DNA from: Micromonospora endolithica | GTDB taxonomy: Bacteria > Actinomycetota > Actinomycetes > Mycobacteriales > Micromonosporaceae | Direction of reading: 5' to 3' | Length of the DNA: 64,000 nt | Assembly (NCBI RefSeq): GCF_003626595.1 | Contig: NZ_RBAK01000013.1 | Span: 62,001 to 126,000, forward strand | Part shown: positions 1 to 6,592 of the stretch, piece by piece | How the letters are laid out: every line of letters begins with the position of its first letter | Position numbering within the stretch: position 1 is the stretch's first letter | Program-made: the position numbers and the translations under genes | The notes under the pieces: model-generated | Database searches by the model: none | What the model saw: the letters and a program-made list of their open reading frames with translations, nothing else | Told to the model about the DNA's origin: nothing

Positions 1-1
1 C

Positions 2-1240
2 CGGGCCGTGGTCACCGGGATCGGCGTGGTCGCGCCGAGCGGGATCGGCGCCGACGCGCACTGGCGGACGGTGCTCGCCGGCACCCGTCGCACCGGTCCG
101 TTGACCCTGTTCGACCCGTCCGGCTATCCCACCCGCCACGGCGGCGAGGTGCCCGGCTTCGACGCCGCCGGGTACGCCGACAACCGCCGGCTGGTGCAGA
201 CCGACCGGTGGACACACCTGGGTTTCGCCGCCACCCGGCTGGCCCTGGCCGACGCCGGCCTGCCCGAGCGCGCCCCCGACCCGTACGGCTACGCGGTCGC
301 CCTGGCCAGCTCGTCCGGCGGCAACCTGTTCGGGCAGCGGGAGCTGCAACGGCTGTGGGGTGGATCGTCGCGCACCGTCGGGGCGTACCAGTCGATCGCC
401 TGGTTCTACGCGGCCAGCGTCGGCCAGCTCTCCATCCACCACCAGTTCAAGGGGCCGTGCGGCGTGCTGGTCGCCGAGGCCGCCGGTGGCCTGGACAGCC
501 TTGCCCACGCCGCCCGCGCGATCCGCAGGGGCACCCCGGTGGTGATCGCCGGGGCGACCGAGTGCCCGCTGAGTCCGTACGCGTTGGCCTGCCAGCTTCG
601 CTCCGGGATGCTCAGCGACGTCGCGGACCCGGAGCGGGCGTACCGGCCGTTCGACGCCGCCGCCAGCGGCTACCTGCCGGCGGAGGGTGGGGCGGTCTTC
701 GTGGTGGAGGAGCTGGCGCACGCGCTGGCCCGCGGTGCCCGTGTCTACGGCGAGGTGGCCGGCTGGGGATCCACCCACGACGCCGTCCACACCGGACCGG
801 ACACCGCCGGTGACCCGGTGCAGTACGCCCGGGCCATGCGGCTGGCCCTGGACCGGGCCGGCGTGCCCGCCGAGGCGGTCGACGTGGTGCTGCCCGACGC
901 GCTGGGCGTGGCCCGCTACGACCGCAGTGAGGCGGTGGCGCTGCGCGCCGTGTTCGGCGACCGGTCGCCGCCGGTGACCACCCAGAAGCCGCTGACCGGC
1001 CGGGCGCACCAGGGTGGGTCGGCGCTGGACGTGGCGACCGCGCTGCTCGCCTTCGCGCACGACACGCTGCCGGCCTCGGCCGGCCCGGACGAGGTCGCCG
1101 ACGGCTGCGAGCTGGACTTCCTGCGCGGGCACCGGCGGCCCCGCACCCGGGTCGCGCTGGTCGGCGCCCGGGGCTTCGACGGTTTCAACAGTGCGCTGGT
1201 CCTGCGCGGGGCGGCGCCGGTGAGGGGAGTGCACGGATGA
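2..1240 (+). CDS. Chain-length-factor-like ketosynthase (KS-beta), 5' partial
   Basis: This is a thiolase-fold beta-ketoacyl synthase of the chain-length-factor type, the partner that sets chain length in type II polyketide synthases. The reading frame is open to the left edge and the first codons read RAVVTGIGVVAPSG, which normally lies a few residues inside the protein, so the start is probably lost. In the segment GPCGVLVAEAAGGLD (near residue 150) the active-site Cys of a true ketosynthase is absent, as in chain length factors, but the Gln that usually replaces it is Ala. The His motifs of KS-alpha are also missing: the later segment reads VLPDALG instead of NAHGTGT. A KS-alpha partner is expected just outside the window. 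The stop overlaps the next gene by four bases. The family is clear; the choice of chain length factor over another inactive KS is probable. Confidence 0.85.
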   Translation, partial: RAVVTGIGVVAPSGIGADAHWRTVLAGTRRTGPLTLFDPSGYPTRHGGEVPGFDAAGYADNRRLVQTDRWTHLGFAATRLALADAGLPERAPDPYGYAVALASSSGGNLFGQRELQRLWGGSSRTVGAYQSIAWFYAASVGQLSIHHQFKGPCGVLVAEAAGGLDSLAHAARAIRRGTPVVIAGATECPLSPYALACQLRSGMLSDVADPERAYRPFDAAASGYLPAEGGAVFVVEELAHALARGARVYGEVAGWGSTHDAVHTGPDTAGDPVQYARAMRLALDRAGVPAEAVDVVLPDALGVARYDRSEAVALRAVFGDRSPPVTTQKPLTGRAHQGGSALDVATALLAFAHDTLPASAGPDEVADGCELDFLRGHRRPRTRVALVGARGFDGFNSALVLRGAAPVRGVHG

Positions 1241-1560
1241 GCGAGCAGCGGGCCCGGGTGGTCTTCCTGGTGCGGGTGCCCGAGGAGCGGACGGCGGCGT
1301 TCCTGGCCGCGTACGAGGCGGTGCGACACCTGGTCGCCGACGGGGTCCCGGGTCATCTGGTGGACCAGGTGTGCCGCTCGGCGACCGACCCGGAACAGTG
1401 GCTGATCACCAGCGAGTGGGCGCGGCTGGCCGACTTCGAGGCGTGGGAGCGCAGCCCGGAGCACCGGGACCTGGTCCGGCCGATGCGGGAGTGCTTCACC
1501 GACGCACGGTCGCTGCGGTTCCACATCCACGCCCAGACCCCGGCGCTGACCACCGCCTGA
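1237..1560 (+). CDS. Antibiotic biosynthesis monooxygenase (ABM) family small protein
   Basis: This 107-residue protein has the size and pattern of the ferredoxin-like ABM fold: a first strand VVFLVRVPEE, a helix with a conserved FLAAYEAVR, a strand WLITSEW, and a helix ending in FEAWERSPEHRDL. The W-x-x-SEW followed by FEAWxxSPEHR pattern is typical of ABM/YgiN-like proteins, which act as cofactor-free monooxygenases or as cyclase-like helpers in polyketide clusters. The ATG overlaps the stop of the chain-length-factor-like gene (ATGA), so the two are translationally coupled. The substrate cannot be read from the sequence. A role in oxidising or folding the product of the type II ketosynthases is inference from position. 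Confidence 0.75.
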   Translation: MSEQRARVVFLVRVPEERTAAFLAAYEAVRHLVADGVPGHLVDQVCRSATDPEQWLITSEWARLADFEAWERSPEHRDLVRPMRECFTDARSLRFHIHAQTPALTTA

Positions 1561-1613
1561 GCTGCTTCCCGGCGGGCCGGGGGCGTCGGTGCGGTGCCGG
1601 CCCACCCGGCTGC

Positions 1614-1690
1614 CGGCGCTTCCCGGGGTGGCGGCGCTTCCCGGGATGGCGCCGCTTCCGGGGTGGCGGCGCTTCCCGGTGGCGGTGGTC
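1614..1690. repeat. 17-18 bp direct tandem repeat (about 4 units)
   Basis: Units close to GCGCTTCCCGGGGTGGCG start near 1616, 1634, 1652 and 1669, with small substitutions between copies. An isolated related piece (GCTTCCCGGCGGG) lies at about 1563. The array sits immediately downstream of the ABM-like gene in non-coding DNA. There are no spacers, so it is not a CRISPR array. Confidence 0.7.
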
Positions 1691-1799
1691 GGGCGCGGCA
1701 TCGTGACGTTGGCCCTTTCGGGCTGATGTCGTGGATGGATCAGCGGTGGTGTCGTAGACGGCTCAGCTCGACAGCGTCACGCCGGCGTGGTTCCGGTCA

Positions 1800-1980
1800 G
1801 CGCCACCCGCGCCCGCGACCCGCCTCCGTGACCGCGACCCGGGCCCGTGATCGCGATCCGGGCCCGCGTTTCGCGTCCAGGCCCGGGTTTCGCGCCCGCG
1901 AGCCGCGTCCGTGGCCCGGCCCGGCCCGGCCCGTGACCGTGGCCCGGCCCGTGACCGCGACCCGGGCCCGCGTTTCGCGT
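1800..1980. repeat. Degenerate interspersed repeats of a GACCGCGACCCGGGCCCG type
   Basis: The 20-mer GTGACCGCGACCCGGGCCCG occurs exactly at 1828-1847 and 1951-1970. GGGCCCGCGTTTCGCGT follows at about 1859-1876 and 1964-1980, and several GTGACCGTGGCCCGGCCC variants lie between. The pattern points to local duplication followed by drift. No coding function is supported. Confidence 0.6.
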
Positions 1981-2433
1981 CGTGACCGCGACTCGCGCCC
2001 CGGCCCGTGCGCCCGCGCCGTCCTTTCGCGAGCGCGAGCGCGGTCGCGCTCGCGGACCTCCACGCCTCGCGTCCGGCACGCTGGCGGCGCCAGTGTGGTC
2101 GGACGCCAAGGCCGGCGTGCCCGAGGCCACCGAGCCGTACCGGACCACGCGGTCGGACCACGCGCTCGGACCGAACGGCCGGGTGGGCTGGGCCGGTCGG
2201 CGTCCGAGCCGCGCCGGACGTACGAAGGGGTATCCGGCGGTGCCGCGAAGCCGGTGTACGCGCCCGATACTGCCCGCCTGATCGAGCCTCGGCAATACGG
2301 CCGGCCGCCATTTCTGATCTAGCCATTTGCACCTAGCAATGGATCTGAGGGCTGTCGTAGGGTTCCCCGCAGCAACCCGAGAAAATTTCTTATGGGCGGA
2401 TTCGCCCTCTTTCGTGCTGGGCGGTGAACAGTA

Positions 2434-3834
2434 GTGGTCAGGCCCCCGTCGACCGACGATCCTACGGCGACAGACCCGGGATGGGTTGACGAAGTGCTGT
2501 TCGCCGGGCGATCGAGCGACGTATGCCTCAGCTTGCCCGACCCGGTGGACCGGGCCACCCTGCGTCGGCTGGTGACCGCCGCGCAGGAGCGGCTGACCGC
2601 CGCCGGACTCCGCTCCGGAGGTGCCGTCGCGCTGCGCCTGCCGCCGTCCCTGGCGTACGTGGTGAACCTCCTGGCGACCTGGCGGGCCGGGGGGCAGGCG
2701 ATCCTGCTCGACCACCGGCTCACCGACCACGAGGTGGACCGGGCCCTGGAACGCCTCACCCCGCAGGTGGTCGTCGCACCGGTCCGTACCGGTGGCGGTG
2801 CGTTGCGTGTGTTCGTCGACGTCACCGAGGGTGTCACCCCGTACGCCGACCGTCCGGCGGTCAGCGGGCACGCCGTCATCCAGCTCAGCTCCGGCTCGAC
2901 CGGCCCGTCCAAGGTGATCGGCCGGACGGCGGCCGACCTGGTCGCCGAGGTGCACCGCTACACCCGCATCGACGGGGTGGCCCTGCCCGGCGAGCGGATC
3001 GTGCTGCTGCCCTCGATGGTGCACGTGCTGGGCCTGGTCGGCGGCCTGCTCTACGGCCTGCACGCCGGTGTCGAACTCGTCCCGCCCCAGCGGCTCAGCG
3101 GCGACGCCGTCCTGGCCGCCATCGCCGCCGCCGACAGCCCGGCCACCGTCCTCGGCGTGCCGTTCCACATCGGACTGGTCACCGCCACCCGCCCGGACGG
3201 CCCGCTGCCACAGTTCCGGCGGATGACCACCGGCGGCGAGCTGGTCCCGGCCGCCGTCGCCCGGGCCTTCACCGACCGGTTCGGGGTGCCGCTGGGCAAC
3301 ATGTACGGGATGACCGAGGTCGGCGTCATCGGCACCGACCTGCACGGCCGGCACCGCCCGTCGATCACGCCCGCCCCCGGCATCGAGGTGCGCGAGGTCG
3401 GCGGCGAGCTGCACGTCAGCTGCCCGGCCTCGCCGTACGTGGGGCTGACCGACCCGACCCGGTGGTCCGCCGGCTGGCTGCACACCCGCGACGCCGGCAC
3501 CGTCGACCCGGACACCGGCCTGGTGACGGTACGCGGACGGCTCGACTCGCAGGTCTCGGTGGGTGGCATGAAGGTCGATCTCACCGAGGTCGAGACCACC
3601 GTCGCCGAACTGACCGGCGTCGCCGCCGCCGTCGTGGTCTGGGACAACGGCATCACCGCGTACGTGCAGCCGGACGGCCCGCTGTCCGAGGAGGCGCTGG
3701 ACACGCTGCTCGCCGAGCGGCTGGCCGGCTACAAGCGACCGCGCACCCTGCACCTGCTCGATCAGCTGCCCCGGACGACCACCGGGAAACTGGTCCGTTC
3801 CGTCGACGCGCTGCGGACGGCGGCCACGCCGTGA
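2434..3834 (+). CDS. Adenylate-forming acyl-CoA/acyl-ACP ligase 1
   Basis: This is an ANL-superfamily enzyme that would activate a carboxylic acid as acyl-AMP and pass it to CoA or a carrier protein. The phosphate-binding loop SSGSTGPSK is at residues 152-160, the YGMTE motif at 291-295, and the C-terminal catalytic Lys is in TTGK near residue 452. At 466 residues it is somewhat short for the family because the N-terminal domain is compact. The GTG start at 2434 is the first in-frame start after the AT-richer leader; its ribosome site is weak. The 3' end runs 73 bases into the convergent phosphopantetheinyl transferase gene. It is one of three ligases in the cluster, each with a different P-loop sequence, so they probably load different acids. 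Substrate unknown. Confidence 0.85.
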   Translation: MVRPPSTDDPTATDPGWVDEVLFAGRSSDVCLSLPDPVDRATLRRLVTAAQERLTAAGLRSGGAVALRLPPSLAYVVNLLATWRAGGQAILLDHRLTDHEVDRALERLTPQVVVAPVRTGGGALRVFVDVTEGVTPYADRPAVSGHAVIQLSSGSTGPSKVIGRTAADLVAEVHRYTRIDGVALPGERIVLLPSMVHVLGLVGGLLYGLHAGVELVPPQRLSGDAVLAAIAAADSPATVLGVPFHIGLVTATRPDGPLPQFRRMTTGGELVPAAVARAFTDRFGVPLGNMYGMTEVGVIGTDLHGRHRPSITPAPGIEVREVGGELHVSCPASPYVGLTDPTRWSAGWLHTRDAGTVDPDTGLVTVRGRLDSQVSVGGMKVDLTEVETTVAELTGVAAAVVVWDNGITAYVQPDGPLSEEALDTLLAERLAGYKRPRTLHLLDQLPRTTTGKLVRSVDALRTAATP

Positions 3835-4478
3835 CCGGACCCCTGCACCACCTCGACGACGACGTCGACCCCGCCCTCCGCACCGACCACCGCGACCGCG
3901 AGCACCAGGGGCCCGTCCACCCGGGGATGTCCCACCCGGACGGCCGGCAGGCCGGGCACCGGCCGCAGCACCCCGTCGTCGGGCTCCGGCATCGGCCGAC
4001 GCAGTCCGCCGGCGCGCAGACCCACGCCGAGCGCCTTGCCGACGGCCTCCTTCGCGGTCCACAACCGCAGGAACCCCGACTCCCGGTCGCCGGCCGGCCG
4101 GCCGGCCAGGTGGGCCGCCTCGTCCGGGGCGTACCAACGCCGCGCCAGGGCCACGGCCGGCAGTGGGCGTACCCGCTCCACGTCGACGCCGACCGGCCCG
4201 CGCGGACGGGCGGCGACCACCACGATCCCGGCGGTACGACTGACGCTGACCGGCAGCGCGACCGGCCCGACGGGTCGCTCACCGCCGGGCGGATCGGCGA
4301 CCCGGACCACCGGGGCGCCACCGGGCCGGTGCCCCACCACGACCCGCTCGGCTGGGGCGCCGAGCAGAGCGACACCCACCCGCCGCAGCAGCGGCCCGAC
4401 CGGAACCGGCCGACCGCCGGCGTCCCGGCCGACCCACACGTACACGGTGTCCCGACCGGGCACCGGTAGCTGGCTCAC
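3762..4478 (-). CDS. Sfp-type 4'-phosphopantetheinyl transferase
   Basis: The protein carries the hallmark motifs of Sfp-type enzymes that move 4'-phosphopantetheine from CoA onto carrier-protein serines: VGVDVERVRP (Mg-binding Asp and Glu) and FLRLWTAKEAVGKALG (WxxKEA). At 238 residues it has the usual length. It is oriented against its neighbours. Its 3' end overlaps the ligase by 73 bases, and its GTG start lies only 15 bases from the divergent carrier-protein gene, so it probably activates the two carrier proteins encoded beside it. A later GTG near 4445 (reading VYVWVG) is an alternative start and would widen the divergent gap. The C-terminal tail past about residue 215 lies opposite the ligase end and may not be conserved. 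Confidence 0.88.
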   Translation of the reverse strand: MSQLPVPGRDTVYVWVGRDAGGRPVPVGPLLRRVGVALLGAPAERVVVGHRPGGAPVVRVADPPGGERPVGPVALPVSVSRTAGIVVVAARPRGPVGVDVERVRPLPAVALARRWYAPDEAAHLAGRPAGDRESGFLRLWTAKEAVGKALGVGLRAGGLRRPMPEPDDGVLRPVPGLPAVRVGHPRVDGPLVLAVAVVGAEGGVDVVVEVVQGSGHGVAAVRSASTERTSFPVVVRGS

Positions 4479-4493
4479 GGAAAGAGGTTAACC

Positions 4494-4760
4494 ATGAGAG
4501 CCGAGGTCCGCGCCTTCGTCATCGAGCAGCTCGCCGACATGAACTACGACGTGGAGGACATCGACGACGACACCACCCTCGGACCCTCCGGGGTGGACCT
4601 GGAGTCCCTCGCCCTGGCCGACCTCTCGGTGCGGGTGGAGGACCGGTACGGCCTGACCTTCGCCGACGACGAGTCGGAGAAGCTGGCCCTGATGACGGTC
4701 GGCGAGTTCACCACGATGGTGGCCGACCGGGTCGCCGGGGCGACGAGCGACCCCTCCTGA
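4494..4760 (+). CDS. Acyl carrier protein 1
   Basis: This 88-residue acidic protein has the four-helix carrier pattern and a phosphopantetheine site at Ser38 in GVDLESLALADL. The attachment motif reads LES-L instead of the usual DSL, with the Asp two residues earlier. The ATG is preceded by AAAGAGG at a good distance. It begins a run of twelve genes on the plus strand that overlap or nearly touch, and its stop overlaps the next start as TGATG. It presumably carries the acyl chain for the ketosynthases at 4998 and 8202. The carrier identity is firm; its cargo is not known. Confidence 0.87.
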   Translation: MRAEVRAFVIEQLADMNYDVEDIDDDTTLGPSGVDLESLALADLSVRVEDRYGLTFADDESEKLALMTVGEFTTMVADRVAGATSDPS

Positions 4761-5005
4761 TGGCCGGTCAGCCCGACCTGGGGCGAGCTGACCTGGTGAC
4801 CATGCTCGCCGAACTGCACGCGCGACCCGCCGCCGAGGTGCCCGACCGGATCGGCTCGATGGAGCTGGCCTGGCTGGTGCACCTGGTGGAGCAGCGCTAC
4901 GACCGGCAGCTCGACCTCACCGACGACCAGCTCGCCGGCATCCGTACCGTCGACGACGCCCTGGTGGTCTTCCGGACCTCCCTGACCGCTCCCGCAGATG
5001 GCTGA
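4760..5005 (+). CDS. Acyl carrier protein-like protein 2
   Basis: This 81-residue protein sits directly after carrier protein 1 and shares its start with the previous stop. A carrier-like segment RIGSMELAWLV places a candidate phosphopantetheine Ser at residue 33, with GSM in place of the common DSL. Helices before and after match the carrier fold: AELHARPAAEVPDRIG, then LVHLVEQRYDRQLDL and a terminal TVDDALVVF. The 3' end overlaps the next ketosynthase by eight bases. Two different carrier proteins in one operon suggest separate starter and extender or shuttle roles. The divergent motif leaves some chance that it is not modified. Confidence 0.78.
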   Translation: MAGQPDLGRADLVTMLAELHARPAAEVPDRIGSMELAWLVHLVEQRYDRQLDLTDDQLAGIRTVDDALVVFRTSLTAPADG

Positions 5006-6074
5006 GCGGGGGGCCGTCCAGCTCACCGGTGTGCACGCGATCAGCGCCCTCGGCAGGGGAGCCGAGGCGCAGCTCGCCGGTGTGCTCGCCGCGACGCCGG
5101 CCTTCGCGCCGGTGGGCCGCTTCGACACCGGCCCGCGCCGGGTCGACGCCGCCGCGACGCTGCCCGACGTCGGCCGGCTGCCCGACGAACTGGCCGAGGC
5201 GGTCGAGGTCGCCTGCGCCGACGCCGGCCTGAACGCCGCCGGGCGGGCCGGCGCCGCGCTGCTGCTGGCGGTGCACGGCGGTGTCGGGGTGCCGGAGCTG
5301 GCCACCGGGCTGGCGCGGCGCACCGGACTGGGCGGGGGCACCCGTGCGTACACCACCGCCTGTGTGTCGGCGACCAGCGCGGTCGCCGCCGGCGCGGCGC
5401 TGCTCGCCCGCGGCGACCGCGACGCCGTGGTGGTCGCCGCCGGCTACCTGGTGGAGCCCGACCAGTACGCGCTCTTCGACACCGGTCGCGCGCTGGCCAC
5501 CGACGGCGCGGTCCGCCCGTTCAGCGCCGGGCGCACCGGTCTGCTGCTCGGTGACGGCGTGGCGGCGGTGGTGCTGCAACGGGCCCGCTCGGCCCGCGAC
5601 CCGGTGGCCGACCTGCTCGGTTGGGGCCGGACCGGCGACGCGTTCCACCCCTGCCAGCCGGAACCGTCCGGCCGGGGCCTGGCCCGCGCGGCCCGCGCCG
5701 CCCTGGACCGGGCCGGGCTGCCGCCGGAGGCGGTCGGGTACGTCAACGCCAACGCCACCGGCACCGCCGGCAGCGACGCGTCCGAGGCGGCCGCGCTGGG
5801 CGCCGTGTTCGGTGCCGCCGGCGTGCCGGTCAGCTCCACCAAGGCGGTGCACGGGCACGCCCTGGAGGCGTCCGGGCTGCTCGAACTGGTGGTCACCGTG
5901 CAGGTGCTGAGGCACGGCAAGCTGCCGGTCAACGCCGGATGGCGCGGGCCCGACCCGCACTGCCCGGTGGACGTCATCCTCGACGCGCCGCGCCCCGCCG
6001 CGACCCGGTACGCGCTGACCCTGAACGCCGCCTTCGGCGGGGCGAACACCGCCCTGCTGGTCGGTGCGGCGTGA
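4998..6074 (+). CDS. Ketosynthase with altered catalytic triad (Cys-Asn-His)
   Basis: This is a thiolase-fold condensing enzyme of 358 residues, about 50 shorter than a typical KAS II. The nucleophile is present (Cys122 in TTACVSATS), and the second His and its Lys are present (K282 and H287 in KAVHGH). The first His motif, normally NAHGTGT, reads NANATGT, so Asn252 replaces the catalytic His. Such a change should weaken malonyl decarboxylation but allow acyl transfer or a Claisen step of the kind catalysed by Cys-His-Asn enzymes. The start overlaps the carrier protein by eight bases, and the stop overlaps the next gene as GTGA. It may be a starter-loading or acyl-transfer enzyme; that is inference. 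Confidence 0.83.
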   Translation: MAERGAVQLTGVHAISALGRGAEAQLAGVLAATPAFAPVGRFDTGPRRVDAAATLPDVGRLPDELAEAVEVACADAGLNAAGRAGAALLLAVHGGVGVPELATGLARRTGLGGGTRAYTTACVSATSAVAAGAALLARGDRDAVVVAAGYLVEPDQYALFDTGRALATDGAVRPFSAGRTGLLLGDGVAAVVLQRARSARDPVADLLGWGRTGDAFHPCQPEPSGRGLARAARAALDRAGLPPEAVGYVNANATGTAGSDASEAAALGAVFGAAGVPVSSTKAVHGHALEASGLLELVVTVQVLRHGKLPVNAGWRGPDPHCPVDVILDAPRPAATRYALTLNAAFGGANTALLVGAA

Positions 6075-6592
6075 GCGGCGGGCCGCCGGTGCGCGCGGAG
6101 GCGTCCTGGCCGGAACCCGGTGACGGCGCGCCGCCGCCGGTGCCCGGGTTCGTGCACTCGGACTTCAGCCCGCTGGTCGCGGCCGTGGCCGAGCGGTGCC
6201 TGAGCCGGGCGTACGGGCAGCGGCCCGCGCCGGACGGCGGGCGGACCGCGGTCGTGCTGGTCACCGCCGACGGTGACCGGGACAGCGCGGCGCACGTGCG
6301 CCGCACGGTGGCCGCCGGCGGGCGACCCGGACCGCTGTTCTTCTTCCAGTCGGTACCCAACAGCGTGGCCGGGCACGTGGCCGCCCGCTGGGGACTGGGC
6401 GGGCCGGTGGTCTGCCTCGCGCCGACCGGCGACCCACGACGCGACGGGGCGGCCGAGGCCGACCTGCTGCTGCACGACGGCGACGCCGACGCGGTGTTGC
6501 TGGTTCTGATCGAACAGGCGCCCGACGACGGTGGCGCGCGGGACCGGGCCCGAGCCGTCGCGGTGCTGCTGGGGGGAGGAGACAGACCATGA
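6071..6592 (+). CDS. Stand-alone beta-ketoacyl synthase N-terminal-like domain protein
   Basis: This 173-residue protein resembles the Ketoacyl-synt_2 type N-terminal domain, with FVHSDFSPLVAAVAERCL, a central AVVLVTADGD strand and the segment FFFQSVPNSVAGHVAARWGL, which corresponds to the PNS-x-AG stretch before a ketosynthase active site. It ends after a strand VLLVLIEQ, so the Cys-containing and His-containing halves are missing. The GTG start at 6071 overlaps the preceding stop, and its own stop overlaps the next ATG (ATGA). Proteins of this kind accompany type II systems such as aryl polyene clusters. It is probably a structural or substrate-gating partner, not a catalyst. A damaged gene is unlikely, because both ends are translationally coupled. 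Confidence 0.68.
   Translation: MSGGPPVRAEASWPEPGDGAPPPVPGFVHSDFSPLVAAVAERCLSRAYGQRPAPDGGRTAVVLVTADGDRDSAAHVRRTVAAGGRPGPLFFFQSVPNSVAGHVAARWGLGGPVVCLAPTGDPRRDGAAEADLLLHDGDADAVLLVLIEQAPDDGGARDRARAVAVLLGGGDRP

Larger units (their letters stand above)
1561..2433. other. Gene-free, repeat-rich GC spacer
   Basis: I find no convincing gene in these 873 bases. Open frames run through on both strands but give only Arg/Pro/Gly/Ala-rich low-complexity products. The left part holds a short tandem array (1614-1690) and the middle a patchwork of GACCGCGACCCGGGCCCG-type repeats (1800-1980). The right part, from about 2290, is clearly less GC-rich. It contains an inverted repeat CCATT/AATGG near 2324-2342 and GGGTT/AACCC near 2361-2379, just ahead of the ligase gene. 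This right end is the likely promoter and leader region of the ligase. Confidence 0.6.

Noticed and set aside
2200-2433. Gamma-butyrolactone-type regulator box before ligase 1
   Set aside because: The inverted repeats there (CCATT/AATGG and GGGTT/AACCC) do not fit such a site, and no regulator gene is in the cluster part of this window.
1777-4137. A 786-residue open frame on the minus strand
   Set aside because: It crosses the repeat region and runs antisense to the ligase; composition is Arg/Gly/Ala-rich without any motif. It is a by-product of high GC.
2523-4469. A 648-residue plus-strand frame over ligase 1 and the transferase
   Set aside because: It is in the wrong frame relative to the ligase motifs and shows no family signature.
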